Counted from the stretch's first letter, positions 1-9,057 are shown. The stretch is 64,000 bases of DNA from JBFLYO01 sp040756745 (GCA_040756745.1 JBFLYO010000008.1:62001-126000); one strand, 5' to 3'. Made by a program: numbers and translations. The notes: generated from the letters alone by a model not told the origin.

Positions 1-325
1 TGAGCGTGATTCCTTTCTCCTTCAGGCGCGCGTTGATCCTGCGGAGCTCGTTTTTGTGCACCAGCAGCTTGCGCCTGCGGAGGGGGTCGACGTTGCTGTA
101 GCTTCCGTGAGAGTACGGACTGATGTGCATGCCGAAGAGCCAGAGCTCGCCGTCCTTGATCATTGCGTACCCGTCGGCGAGATTGGCGATTCCCTGTCGC
201 AGCGATTTGACTTCGGTTCCCGTGAGGACGATGCCGGTTTCGTAGGTATCGAGGATTGAGTATTCGTGCCGGGCTTTGCGGTTGGTTGTGACCAGCGTTT
301 CGCCCGTCCCCTCCTGACCCGTCAT
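1..325 (-). CDS. smpB: SsrA-binding protein SmpB, C-terminus outside window
   Basis: This is the N-terminal 108 codons of SmpB, read on the minus strand from ATG at 325 and running off the window at base 1. SmpB binds tmRNA and delivers it to stalled ribosomes for trans-translation. The translation shows the family core: NRKARHEYSILDTYETGIVL, then TGTEVKSLRQG, then DGELWLFGMHISPYSHGS, then the basic RRRKLLVHKNEL stretch that contacts tmRNA. The gene is divergent from lpd and has its own promoter-like element at 351-379. The frame is open throughout and the identity is clear; only the basic C-terminal tail is missing. Confidence 0.96.
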   Translation of the reverse strand, partial: MTGQEGTGETLVTTNRKARHEYSILDTYETGIVLTGTEVKSLRQGIANLADGYAMIKDGELWLFGMHISPYSHGSYSNVDPLRRRKLLVHKNELRRINARLKEKGITL

Positions 326-350
326 GTGCCGTCAGAAATTTTGTGCGCGT

Positions 351-379
351 AGTATACCGAAATCACCGAGGAATATCAA
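351..379 (-). promoter_or_regulatory. sigma-70-like promoter of smpB
   Basis: Read on the minus strand, TTGATA (379-374), a 17-bp spacer and TATACT (356-351) lie about 25 bp upstream of the smpB start. The spacing and hexamers match ten other elements in this window. Confidence 0.65.
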
Positions 380-433
380 GGAATTCTTTTCGCGTCGCGC
401 CGGGCTTCCGTCTCGCGGGCGGCTGAGCGTTCG

Positions 434-462
434 TTGACTTTCAAACCCCGCTTGGGTATATT
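434..462 (+). promoter_or_regulatory. sigma-70-like promoter of the lpd operon
   Basis: TTGACT (434-439), a 17-bp spacer and TATATT (457-462) lie about 80 bp upstream of lpd. The long leader that follows contains a terminator-like hairpin at 495-519. Confidence 0.7.
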
Positions 463-494
463 TTGTGACCTTCCGGGAAGCCGGAGGATGCACC

Positions 495-519
495 AAGGGG
501 AATGCCATTTCCCTTTTTT
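495..519 (+). terminator. possible attenuator hairpin in the lpd leader
   Basis: AAGGGGAA (495-502) and TTTCCCTT (508-515) can form an 8-bp stem with one G-U pair and a 5-nt loop. It ends in a run of six T (514-519). It sits between the promoter and the lpd start codon, so it would act as an early terminator or attenuator. An upstream partly complementary stretch (CTTCCGG and CCGGAGG, about 470-487) could form a separate hairpin. Function is inferred from structure only. Confidence 0.45.
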
Positions 520-540
520 GTTGCTCACCAGTGAGGCATC

Positions 541-1938
541 ATGGCGGAATCCAGGTACGATCTCCTCATCGTCGGCGGTGGACCCGGCGGCTACACCGCC
601 GCGATCAGGGGGGCCCAGCTCGGTATGCGCGCTGCGATCGTGGAGCGGGAGCGTCTCGGGGGGATTTGCCTGAACTGGGGGTGCATCCCGACCAAAGCGC
701 TGCTCAGAAACGCAGAGATCCTCCACACCTTCCGCAAGGCGGACGAGTGGGGGATCAGCTACGACAACCTTCAGGTAGACTTCGCCAAAATCATCAGGCG
801 CAGCAGGGGGGTGGCGGACCGGATCACGAAGGGTGTCGAGTTCCTGATGAAGAAGCATAAGATCGACGTCATTCACGGGGAAGGGCGACTTGTCGCTGCT
901 GGTACGGTTGAAGCCCGCGCCGACGGGAAACCGACCGTCACCGTCCACGCATCCCACATCGTTCTTGCCACGGGCGCACGACCCCGCTCGCTCCCCGGCG
1001 TCGCCATCGACAGAACCCGGATCATCACGAGCACCGAGGCGATGATGCTCAGCCAGCAGCCCGAGTCGATGATCATTGTCGGTGCAGGGGCGATCGGGAT
1101 TGAATTCGCCTATTTCTACAACGCCCTCCGGACAAAGGTGACAGTGGTCGAAATGCTCCCGGGGATACTCCCCGTGGAAGACCGCGAACTGACGCGACTG
1201 CTGGAGACAAGTCTCAGGAAGCAGGGGATCGAAATCCTTACAGGCGCCACGGTTGAGACTGTCCGGTCAGGACAGACCGGTGTCACCGTGAGCGTTTCCT
1301 CCTCTGAGGGAAGGCGGGAGTTGAAGGGAGACCTCGCCCTGATGGCGATTGGCGTGCAGGGGAATGTTGAATATCTCGGCCTCGAAGATCTCGGCGTGGG
1401 GACGGAAAAGGGGAGGATCCTCGTCGACGGCAACTATCGCACCGCGTGCGCCGGCGTGTATGCCATCGGCGATGTGATCGGCCCCCCGTGGCTGGCACAC
1501 GTCGCTTCAGCCGAGGGGGTTCACTGTGTTGAGGCGATTGCGGGGAGAAATCCCGAACCAATCGACTACACGTCGGTCCCCGGCTGCACCTACTGCCAGC
1601 CTCAGATCGCCAGCGTCGGCCTGACCGAGGAACGGGCGCGCGAAGAAGGGCATGAAGTCACGATCGGCCGCGCGCAGTTCCGTCCATTCGGCAAAGCAAT
1701 GGCGATCGGTGAAACGGAAGGGATGGTCAAACTGATTTTCGATGCGAAGTATGGCGAACTGCTCGGGGCGCATATCATGGGATCGGACGCTACCGAAATG
1801 ATCGCCGAACTCGTTGTGGCAAAGCGGCTTGAGACAACGGGAGAACAAATCTATCGGTCCGTGCATGCACACCCGACCCTTGGCGAAGCGGTCATGGAGG
1901 CGGCTGCGGCGGCGTACGGCGAGTCGATCAATATCTAA
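541..1938 (+). CDS. lpd: dihydrolipoyl dehydrogenase (E3)
   Basis: E3 reoxidises dihydrolipoamide on E2 proteins and passes electrons through FAD to NAD+. The 465-residue protein has the full family layout. There is an N-terminal FAD site (LLIVGGGPGGYTAA) and the redox disulfide in GGICLNWGCIPTKALL. The central NAD-binding segment reads IIVGAGAIGIEFAYFY. A second FAD motif, TACAGVYAIGDV, follows, and the C-terminal active-site His lies in HAHPTLGEAVMEAA. Start ATG 541 follows a weak GAGG. It is the first gene of an operon holding lipoate attachment enzymes, two E1 enzymes and one E2, so it probably serves all of them. Confidence 0.97.
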   Translation: MAESRYDLLIVGGGPGGYTAAIRGAQLGMRAAIVERERLGGICLNWGCIPTKALLRNAEILHTFRKADEWGISYDNLQVDFAKIIRRSRGVADRITKGVEFLMKKHKIDVIHGEGRLVAAGTVEARADGKPTVTVHASHIVLATGARPRSLPGVAIDRTRIITSTEAMMLSQQPESMIIVGAGAIGIEFAYFYNALRTKVTVVEMLPGILPVEDRELTRLLETSLRKQGIEILTGATVETVRSGQTGVTVSVSSSEGRRELKGDLALMAIGVQGNVEYLGLEDLGVGTEKGRILVDGNYRTACAGVYAIGDVIGPPWLAHVASAEGVHCVEAIAGRNPEPIDYTSVPGCTYCQPQIASVGLTEERAREEGHEVTIGRAQFRPFGKAMAIGETEGMVKLIFDAKYGELLGAHIMGSDATEMIAELVVAKRLETTGEQIYRSVHAHPTLGEAVMEAAAAAYGESINI

Positions 1939-2013
1939 GCGGGACCTGCGAACATCCCTTCGTGCCCTGGTGTTCTTTCCTTTAGAGGAGTGCTGCGCCG
2001 CGGGAGGCGCACC

Positions 2014-2706
2014 ATGAAGAGACCGAGCAATGAACTCTGGGTCGTCCCCCTGGGACGCACACCGTACCATCAGTGCTGGGACCTGCAGGAGGGATTGTCG
2101 CGCCGGCGACAAGGGGGGGAAGTTCCCGACCTCCTGCTGATGACGGAACATGATCCCGTCTACACCCTTGGCACCGCCGGGAGCGATTCCCATCTCCTGA
2201 AGTCCGAACCGGACCTTCGCCGTCAGGGAATCGGTGTGGTCCGCTGTAACCGCGGAGGCGACGTCACATGCCATGCCCCGGGGCAGCTCGTCGGATATCC
2301 CATCATCGACCTGCACAGTTTTTACCTGGACCTCCACCGCTATTTGCGGGACCTTGAGGAAGTGGTGATCCGCGCCATCGCGGCGTTTGGGATTCGCGCC
2401 GGCCGTGTCGGGGGCCTTACGGGGGTCTGGGTGGAGGGCGAGAAGATCTGCGCCATCGGGATCAGGACGCGTCGATGGGTGACGATGCACGGCTTTGCGC
2501 TCAACGTCAACAACGATCTGTCGCTCTTCCGAAATATCGTCCCGTGCGGGATTCGGAACCGCGGTGTGACCTCGCTGGCGGCACAGCTCGGCCGGCCAGT
2601 GGCCATGGGAGATGTTGCCGCTTCCGTCACGGAGGAATTCGCCGCCCTCTTCGGCCTGCAGGCCGTCCCCGTGACGCCGGCGGCGCTGCAACCGCAATCA
2701 GCGTAG
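2014..2706 (+). CDS. lipB: octanoyl-[acyl carrier protein]:protein octanoyltransferase
   Basis: LipB moves octanoate from ACP to the lipoyl domains of E2 proteins, the first step of de novo lipoylation; LipA (8143-9021) finishes the job. The 230-residue protein shows RCNRGGDVTCHAPGQLVGYP, the GEKICAIGI segment carrying the catalytic Lys, and IVPCGIRNRGVTSL carrying the acyl-thioester Cys. ATG 2014 was chosen because GGGAGG lies 6 bases upstream; an in-frame GTG at 1990 would add eight residues but has no such site. It lies between E3 and the first E1. Confidence 0.95.
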   Translation: MKRPSNELWVVPLGRTPYHQCWDLQEGLSRRRQGGEVPDLLLMTEHDPVYTLGTAGSDSHLLKSEPDLRRQGIGVVRCNRGGDVTCHAPGQLVGYPIIDLHSFYLDLHRYLRDLEEVVIRAIAAFGIRAGRVGGLTGVWVEGEKICAIGIRTRRWVTMHGFALNVNNDLSLFRNIVPCGIRNRGVTSLAAQLGRPVAMGDVAASVTEEFAALFGLQAVPVTPAALQPQSA

Positions 2707-2721
2707 GGGAGGATCATCGCC

Positions 2722-4800
2722 ATGACGACGACCGCACAGACACGCGCCAGAGGACAGGCCCAGGACAAATCCCGGTCTCTTCCAGGGGCGATGGCCGGGC
2801 TTCCCAAGGAGCGCGTGATCGGTGCCTACCGGAACGTCCTCGCCGCACGCCTCATCGATGCAAGAATCCTCGTCCTCCTGAAACAAGGGAAGGTCTTCTT
2901 TCATATCGGCGGGTCCGGGCATGAGACCGCCCAGGTGGCGACGGCGCTGGCGATGCGACCGGGGTACGACTGGGCCTATCCCTATTACCGGGATCTGGCG
3001 TTCTCCCTCCAGTTCGGCTACACGGTCGAAGAGATCATGCTGGAGGCACTCCACCGCGCCGGAGGACCAAGCAGCAACGGGTTCGCCATGCCGTTCCACT
3101 ACGGCCACAAGAAGTGGCGCATCATCGCCCAGTCCAGCCCGACAGGGACGCAATACCTGGGTGCGGTTGGTACTGCCATGGGAGCCGTCAAGGATGGCGT
3201 CGATGAAGTTGTGTACGTCTCCTCCGGAGAAGGGGCGACGAGCGAAGGAGAGTTTCATGAAGCGGTGAACTGGGCTTCGCGTGAACGGCTCCCCGTCGTT
3301 TTCCTGATCCAGAACAATCGGTACGCGATCTCGGTGCCGGTGCGCGACCAGGTCTCCGGCGGCTCGGTGACAGCCATGACGAAAGGGTACGAAGGGCTGC
3401 ACCGTTTCTACGTCGACGGTTGTGACTTCCCCCTGATGTACGAAACGGCCGCGGAGGCCGTCGCGCTTGCCCGCCGCGGCGAAGGGCCCAGCATCATCGA
3501 AGCCGACACTGTTCGGCTCCTCCCGCATTCATCTTCCGACGATCAGCGCAAGTACCGCGATCCCAAAGATCTTGAGGCCGACGAGCAGCGGGATCCGATC
3601 CCCCGGCTTGAACGGCGCCTCCAGGAAGCGGGAATCCTGACCGCCGAGGAGTGTGCGAAGGTTCGGCAGGAGATCCAGAAGCGGATCGACGATGCGGCAG
3701 AGTGGGCGGAGCGGCAACCACTTCCGGATCCGTCGACACTCGAAGCGCACGTCTACGGGCCGGCACCTGCCGCGCCGACGGCACATGCGGGGCCCGTGCC
3801 GACGGGTCCGCCGATCGTGATGGTGGATGCGATCAACCATGCGCTTGCCGAGGAGTTGGCGCTGAATCCCAGAATGCTGATTTACGGAGAGGATGTTGCG
3901 GGGAAGAAGGGGGGAGTGTTTACCGCAACAAAAGGCCTCACGGACAAGTTCGGTGAAGCGCGCGTGTTCAATTCACCGCTGGCCGAAGCAAGCATCGTCG
4001 GGACGGCCATGGGGCTTGCGGTGCGCGGAGGGTTCAAGCCGGTGGTGGAAATCCAGTTCGGCGATTACATCTGGCCGGCGTTCATGCAGATACGAGACGA
4101 AGTGGCAATGCTCCGCTTCCGCTCGTGCAACGAGTGGTCGTGCCCTATGGTCATTCGCGTCGCCGTCGGCGGGTACATCCACGGCGGGCTCTATCACAGC
4201 CAGTCGATCGACGGATTCTTCGCACACATCCCCGGGATCCGCGTGGTGTTTCCTTCAAACGCCGCAGACGCCAAGGGACTCTTGAAGACGGCCTGCCGTT
4301 GCGACGATCCAGTGCTGTTTCTCGAACACAAGGGGTTGTATCGACAGGGATTTGCATCGTCGCCTGAGCCAGGCCCCGACGTCCTGGTACCCTTCGGTGT
4401 AGCAAACGTGAAGAAGTCGGGCGAGGATATCACGGTGATTACATGGGGGATGATGGTTCAGCGGTCGCTTGATGCGGCCAAGAAGGTTGAGAAGGAGACC
4501 GGGGTGACCGTTGAGGTGATCGACCTGCGCACGTTGAATCCTCTTGATAGAGAGACAATCTTCGGCTCCGTCCGCAAGACAGGGAAGGCGCTGATCGTGC
4601 ACGAAGACACGCTGACCGGCGGATTTGGAGGGGAGATTGTGGCGCTCATTGCGGCAGAGTGTTTCGACAGGCTCGATGCGCCGGTCCGGCGCGTTGCGGC
4701 GAAAGACACTCCTGTCCCCTACGGGCCGGGGCTCGAGAACGCGATGCTGCCGCAGGAAGCCGACGTTGTCGATGCACTTCGCGCGCTTGCCGGATACTAA
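2722..4800 (+). CDS. fused alpha-beta 2-oxo acid dehydrogenase E1
   Basis: This 692-residue protein joins E1 alpha (about residues 20-340) and E1 beta (about 365-690) in one chain. It should decarboxylate a 2-oxo acid with thiamine diphosphate and acylate the lipoyl group of E2. The ThDP-binding region reads GEGATSEGEFHEAVNWA, followed by LIQNNRYAISVP. The beta half has LIYGEDVAGKKGGVF, VEIQFGDYIWPA and the C-terminal transketolase-type domain (LIVHEDTLTGGFGGEI). A Pro/Ala-rich linker near residue 350 joins the halves. Such fusions are often annotated as branched-chain (2-oxoisovalerate) dehydrogenase E1, but the substrate cannot be read from sequence. A separate E1 pair follows directly, which is unusual. 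Confidence 0.9.
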   Translation: MTTTAQTRARGQAQDKSRSLPGAMAGLPKERVIGAYRNVLAARLIDARILVLLKQGKVFFHIGGSGHETAQVATALAMRPGYDWAYPYYRDLAFSLQFGYTVEEIMLEALHRAGGPSSNGFAMPFHYGHKKWRIIAQSSPTGTQYLGAVGTAMGAVKDGVDEVVYVSSGEGATSEGEFHEAVNWASRERLPVVFLIQNNRYAISVPVRDQVSGGSVTAMTKGYEGLHRFYVDGCDFPLMYETAAEAVALARRGEGPSIIEADTVRLLPHSSSDDQRKYRDPKDLEADEQRDPIPRLERRLQEAGILTAEECAKVRQEIQKRIDDAAEWAERQPLPDPSTLEAHVYGPAPAAPTAHAGPVPTGPPIVMVDAINHALAEELALNPRMLIYGEDVAGKKGGVFTATKGLTDKFGEARVFNSPLAEASIVGTAMGLAVRGGFKPVVEIQFGDYIWPAFMQIRDEVAMLRFRSCNEWSCPMVIRVAVGGYIHGGLYHSQSIDGFFAHIPGIRVVFPSNAADAKGLLKTACRCDDPVLFLEHKGLYRQGFASSPEPGPDVLVPFGVANVKKSGEDITVITWGMMVQRSLDAAKKVEKETGVTVEVIDLRTLNPLDRETIFGSVRKTGKALIVHEDTLTGGFGGEIVALIAAECFDRLDAPVRRVAAKDTPVPYGPGLENAMLPQEADVVDALRALAGY

Positions 4801-4801
4801 C

Positions 4802-5806
4802 GTGGGGACGACGACCACGCTCAGGACCGCTGCGCGACGCAGGGACGGGCTGTCCGACACCGACCGCCTGAAGCTCTATTACTATATGCGGCTGACGCGG
4901 GCGTGCGATGACGCAATCCTCCGTTTGTACAAACAGGGGAAGATCGTCGGGGGAGCATACACCGGGCGGGGAAACGAGGCGACCGCCGTCGGAAGCGCGT
5001 TCGCGCTCGACGCGCATGACTATCTCCTTCCCATGCACAGGGACCTCGGGGCGCATCTCGTCAAAGGTCAGACCCTCCGGAACATCTTTCTGCAGCAGCT
5101 GGGAAGGAAGGACAGCCTGACGCGCGGTCGTGACGGGACCGGCCATTACGCCGATCCCCCTCTCAGGATCTACGGCAACGTCAGCCATCTGGCGGCAATG
5201 ATCCCCGTGGCGGTCGGCGTTGCGCTCGCTGCCTCCTTGCGCAAGGAGAACGCCGTCGTGATGACGTACATCGGCGACGGGGGATCCAACGTGGGGGAAT
5301 TCCACGAAGGGGTGAACATGGCGGCCGTGATGAACCTGCCGTTCATCCTGATCATCGAGAACAACCAGTACGCGTATTCGACGCCGGTCGAGCGTCAATT
5401 CGCAGCCGAAAAGCTGTCCGACCGTGCCGCCGGCTATGGAATCCCCGGGGTGACAATCGACGGCACGGACGTCGAGCTTGTCCATGACACCTGCCGCACA
5501 GCGGTTCGGCGGGCACGGAAGGGAGAGGGGCCGACCGTGATTGAAACGCTGACGATGCGGCTGCACGGGCACTCGGCCTCGGACGATGCATCCTATGTGC
5601 CGGCCGAGATCCTGTCGGAGTGGAGCGAGAAGGATCCTGTTGGGCAATTCGCCCGCAGGCTGCAGCAGGAGGGGGTTCTGAACGACGCGAAGGAGGAAGA
5701 GATGGAGCGGGGAATCACCCGGGCGATTGAGGAGGCAGTGGATGTTGCGCTTGCCAATCCCTTCCCTCCACCAGAAGAGGCATCGGAAGGAGTATACGCC
5801 CCCTGA
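4802..5806 (+). CDS. 2-oxo acid dehydrogenase E1, alpha subunit
   Basis: This is a stand-alone E1 alpha of the pyruvate/acetoin/branched-chain type, about 334 residues. It shows YTGRGNEATAVGSAFAL, the HRDLGAHLVKG segment, the ThDP motif YIGDGGSNVGEFHEGVN with IENNQYAYSTP, and RLHGHSASDDASYVP at the phosphorylation-loop position. GTG 4802 is taken as the start: it falls one base after the stop of the fused E1 and keeps the whole first helix. ATG 4886 is a shorter alternative. The stop overlaps the start of E1 beta (TGATG), so the pair is probably translationally coupled. Confidence 0.88.
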   Translation: MGTTTTLRTAARRRDGLSDTDRLKLYYYMRLTRACDDAILRLYKQGKIVGGAYTGRGNEATAVGSAFALDAHDYLLPMHRDLGAHLVKGQTLRNIFLQQLGRKDSLTRGRDGTGHYADPPLRIYGNVSHLAAMIPVAVGVALAASLRKENAVVMTYIGDGGSNVGEFHEGVNMAAVMNLPFILIIENNQYAYSTPVERQFAAEKLSDRAAGYGIPGVTIDGTDVELVHDTCRTAVRRARKGEGPTVIETLTMRLHGHSASDDASYVPAEILSEWSEKDPVGQFARRLQQEGVLNDAKEEEMERGITRAIEEAVDVALANPFPPPEEASEGVYAP

Positions 5807-6780
5807 TGGCGGTGATGACGTACATCGAAGCGATTGCCCGTGGGATGTGGGAGGAAATGGAGCGGGATCCTACCGTCTTCATGATTGGCGAAGATATCGG
5901 CGCGTACGGGGGTGCGTTCAAGGCAACGAAAGGGTTTCAGAAGCGCTTCGGCAGTGCGCGGGTGATCGACAGTCCGCTCTCGGAGGCAGCCATCATCGGC
6001 GCAGCGACTGGTGCGGCGCTCGTCGGGATGCGACCGATTGCCGAGATGCAGTTTGCCGACTTTGTGACCTGCGGCTTCAATCAGCTTGTGACGAATGCGG
6101 CGAAGATCCACTACCGCTGGCATCTGCCGGTCCCGCTCGTCGTGCGTCTCCCGACCGGCGGGTATATCCACGGCGGACCCTATCACTCGGCGAGTACGGA
6201 GGCGTGGTTCTTCCACGTCCCGGGATTGAAAATTGCGGCCCCTTCCAACCCGTACGACGCAAAGGGGATGATGAAGTCAGCGGTACGCGACAACAACCCC
6301 GTGCTCTTCTACGAGTTCAAGTACCTGTACCGGAGGGTGAAAGGAGAGGTGCCGGAAGAGGATTACACCGTGCCGCTCGGGAAAGGAGAGATCCGGAGAA
6401 GCGGCGACGATCTCGCGGTGATCACGTACGGTTCGACGGTCCATCTTGCCCTCGAGGCAGCCGAAGATCTTGCGCGTGACGGGGTTCAGACGCGTGTCGT
6501 GGACCTTAGGACGTTAGCGCCGCTGGATGAAGAGCTAATCCTTGAAACAGTTCGCGCGACCGGGAAGGTGTTGGTCCTCCACGAAGCGAACACGACGGGG
6601 GGCGTTGGCGGGGAGATTGCCGCGCTCATCGCGGAGCGGGCCTTCCGGGATCTTGATGCGCCGGTCCGTCGGCTCGGCGCTCTGGATGTGCCGGTCCCCT
6701 TCGCACCATCACTGGAGGAAGCAGTGCTCCCTGACAAAGAAAGGATCGTGGCAACCCTCCGTGAACTCAACGCATACTGA
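5806..6780 (+). CDS. 2-oxo acid dehydrogenase E1, beta subunit
   Basis: The 324-residue partner of the preceding alpha subunit. Family marks are FMIGEDIGAYGGAFKATKG, SEAAIIGAATGAALVG, AEMQFADFVTCGFNQL, the substrate-channel segment PTGGYIHGGPYHSAS, and the C-terminal VLHEANTTGGVGGEI. Its start codon shares one base with the stop of E1 alpha. With E1 alpha it forms an alpha2beta2 E1 that must share the single E2 (6852-8135) with the fused E1 unless another E2 lies elsewhere. Confidence 0.92.
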   Translation: MAVMTYIEAIARGMWEEMERDPTVFMIGEDIGAYGGAFKATKGFQKRFGSARVIDSPLSEAAIIGAATGAALVGMRPIAEMQFADFVTCGFNQLVTNAAKIHYRWHLPVPLVVRLPTGGYIHGGPYHSASTEAWFFHVPGLKIAAPSNPYDAKGMMKSAVRDNNPVLFYEFKYLYRRVKGEVPEEDYTVPLGKGEIRRSGDDLAVITYGSTVHLALEAAEDLARDGVQTRVVDLRTLAPLDEELILETVRATGKVLVLHEANTTGGVGGEIAALIAERAFRDLDAPVRRLGALDVPVPFAPSLEEAVLPDKERIVATLRELNAY

Positions 6781-6803
6781 GGTGCGACGCATGCGCAACC
6801 CGC

Positions 6804-6840
6804 GGCTCTTCACTCATAACTCATCACTCTAAACTCATCG
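6804..6840. repeat. degenerate ACTCAT-type short repeat
   Basis: The gap between E1 beta and E2 holds successive near-copies of the word ACTCAT (CACTCATAACTCATCACTC, then TAAACTCATC). The reverse complement of a very similar stretch occurs at 53899-53930. Confidence 0.6.
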
Positions 6841-6851
6841 CATATTCTCCT

Positions 6852-8135
6852 ATGGCCAGAATCGAAGTCGTCATGCCGCAGATGGGGGAGAGCATTGCGG
6901 AGGGAACTATCGTGAAGTGGCATAAGAAGGTGGGCGATCATGTCAAACGCGATGAGACCCTCCTGGAGATTAGCACCGACAAGGTGGATTCGGAGATCCC
7001 TTCGCCCGCGAGCGGGGTCTTGGCGGAGATTCTGGTGAAGGAGCAGACGACGGTGCCCGTCAGGACCGTGATCGCATATCTGGAGTCGGAGGGGAGCGTC
7101 GCTGAAACGACCGCTCAAGCGGCCGGCACAGGGGGGACAGCGGCGGCCTCATCGGCTCCTCCGCCAGTCCCGGCGGTCGCTCGCACACCTCCGGCGGCAG
7201 GACGGTTCTACTCCCCTCTTGTTCTCAACATTGCGCGGTCCGAAGGGGTCACGATGGAGGAGCTTGAGCGCATTCCCGGTTCTGGAGAAGGGGGACGTGT
7301 TTCCAAGAAGGACGTGCTGGCGTACGCGACGGCGAGGAAAAGCGGCGCCCCGCTGCCAGGAACTCCGGCAGTACCGCGCCCCGGCAGTGCCGTTGCGTCT
7401 CCTGTGAATGCTCCGGAGCTTCGTGCGAAGTACCCGGCGCCCGATCATGAAATCCTGCAAATGAGCAATGTGCTGCAGAAGATGGCCCAGCACATGGTGC
7501 ACAGCGTGCAGACCTCGCCTCATGTCTCGGCGGTGCATGAGGTTGATATGACGGCGATTGTGAAGCACCGCGGGCAGCAGGCGGACGCCTTCGAACGGAA
7601 GGAGGGCTTCAAGCTCACGTTCACTCCCTATATTATTGATGCGGTGATCCGGGCGATCAAGAAATACCCGCTCATGAATGCGTCGGTGGAGGGGGACAAG
7701 ATCATCCGGAAGAACTACATCAACATTGGGCTGGCCGTCGCTTCGGAGAATGGGCTGATCGTGCCGGTGATCAAGCACGCCGAAGAGAAGAATTTTCTTG
7801 GGGTTGCCCGCGCGGTGAACGATCTGGCGGCGCGTACGAGGGCAAAGAAACTGCAGCCGGACGAGATCCAAGGGGGGACGTTCACGATCTCGAATTTCGG
7901 AGTCTTTGGCACGGTGATCGGAACCCCGATCATCAACCAGCCGCAGGTTGCCATTCTGGGAACCGGCGCGATCAGGAAGCGGCCTGTGGTCGTGGACGAT
8001 GCGATCGCCATCCGTTCGATCGCCTACTTCACGCTGTCGTTCGACCACCGGATTGTGGACGGGGCGCTGGGCGGCATGTTCCTGGAGGAGATCGTGCAGA
8101 ACCTCCAGCAGTTCGATACGAGCATGAAATTCTGA
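6852..8135 (+). CDS. dihydrolipoamide acyltransferase (E2)
   Basis: The E2 core of a 2-oxo acid dehydrogenase complex, 427 residues. It begins with one lipoyl domain (residues about 1-80) whose lipoylated Lys lies in LEISTDKVDSEIPSPASG. An Ala/Pro linker follows, then a peripheral-subunit-binding domain (SPLVLNIARSEGVTMEELE and GEGGRVSKKDVLAY). The C-terminal catalytic domain ends with SFDHRIVDGALGGMFLEE, including the active-site His and Asp. Only one E2 is present for two E1 enzymes. Substrate range cannot be assigned from sequence alone. Confidence 0.94.
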   Translation: MARIEVVMPQMGESIAEGTIVKWHKKVGDHVKRDETLLEISTDKVDSEIPSPASGVLAEILVKEQTTVPVRTVIAYLESEGSVAETTAQAAGTGGTAAASSAPPPVPAVARTPPAAGRFYSPLVLNIARSEGVTMEELERIPGSGEGGRVSKKDVLAYATARKSGAPLPGTPAVPRPGSAVASPVNAPELRAKYPAPDHEILQMSNVLQKMAQHMVHSVQTSPHVSAVHEVDMTAIVKHRGQQADAFERKEGFKLTFTPYIIDAVIRAIKKYPLMNASVEGDKIIRKNYINIGLAVASENGLIVPVIKHAEEKNFLGVARAVNDLAARTRAKKLQPDEIQGGTFTISNFGVFGTVIGTPIINQPQVAILGTGAIRKRPVVVDDAIAIRSIAYFTLSFDHRIVDGALGGMFLEEIVQNLQQFDTSMKF

Positions 8136-8142
8136 CAGAGCC

Positions 8143-9021
8143 ATGGACTTCGTGATTCAGGAAGTGCCAGCACCGGAGCCCCCCAAACGCGTGCGGCCGG
8201 ACTGGCTGAAGGTGCGGATTCCTTCAGGCGAGAACTACGCACGGCTGAAGGGGCTCATTGACCGTCACCGTCTGCATACGGTCTGCGAAGAGGCACGCTG
8301 TCCGAATATGGGGGAGTGCTGGAACGCCGGAACGGCAACGTTCATGATCCTGGGGGATGTCTGTACACGCTCCTGCGGGTTCTGCGCCGTGAAGACCGGG
8401 AGGCCGGAGGCGCTCGACTTCGACGAACCCGTTCGCGTTGCCGAGGCGATCAAAATCATGGGGGTCCGGCATGCGGTCATCACATCGGTGAACAGGGACG
8501 AGCTTCCCGATGGCGGAGCGGCGATATTTGCGGAGACGATCCGGCAGGCGCGGCGGGTCAATCCCGACATCAGGATCGAGGTGCTCATCCCCGATTTTCG
8601 TGGAGTGGCGTGGGCGCTGCAGCTGGTCATGGACGAGCACCCCGACATCCTGAACCATAATACCGAGACAGTTCCCCGGCTCTACCCGCGCGTGAGGCCC
8701 CAGGCCAAGTATGTGCGATCCCTCGACGTCATCGCCCGCGCTCACGAGGGAGGTATGCTGACCAAGAGCGGACTCATGCTCGGGCTGGGGGAGCGGCACG
8801 ATGAAGTCCTTGCCGTCATGAAGGATCTGCGCGGTCGGGGTTGCGATATCCTGACGTTGGGACAGTACCTCCGGCCGACAAAGGACCATCTGCCCGTTGA
8901 TCGTTTTGTCCCCCCGGAGGAATTCGCCCTCTTCAAAGAGGAGGGGCTTGCCATGGGGTTCCGGCATGTGGAGTCGGGGCCGCTCGTCAGAAGCTCGTAT
9001 CATGCCGCAGGGCAGGTGTAG
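8143..9021 (+). CDS. lipA: lipoyl synthase
   Basis: LipA is a radical SAM enzyme that inserts two sulfurs into protein-bound octanoate. The 292-residue protein has the auxiliary-cluster cysteines in CEEARCPNMGECWNAGTATF, the radical SAM CxxxCxxC in CTRSCGFCAV, and the conserved C-terminal RSSYHA. It closes the operon opened by lpd, seven bases after E2. The last residues are followed directly by an imperfect ATTCGAAATGCGGATTGCGG repeat at 9022-9050. Confidence 0.97.
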   Translation: MDFVIQEVPAPEPPKRVRPDWLKVRIPSGENYARLKGLIDRHRLHTVCEEARCPNMGECWNAGTATFMILGDVCTRSCGFCAVKTGRPEALDFDEPVRVAEAIKIMGVRHAVITSVNRDELPDGGAAIFAETIRQARRVNPDIRIEVLIPDFRGVAWALQLVMDEHPDILNHNTETVPRLYPRVRPQAKYVRSLDVIARAHEGGMLTKSGLMLGLGERHDEVLAVMKDLRGRGCDILTLGQYLRPTKDHLPVDRFVPPEEFALFKEEGLAMGFRHVESGPLVRSSYHAAGQV

Positions 9022-9050
9022 AAAATTCGAAATGCGGATTGCGGAATTCT
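9022..9050. repeat. degenerate ATTGCGGA-type intergenic repeat
   Basis: Near-tandem words (AATGCGGATTGCGGAATTC) fill the space after lipA. The same words recur at 10006-10090 and 53933-54012. Confidence 0.55.
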
Positions 9051-9057
9051 TGGTTGA

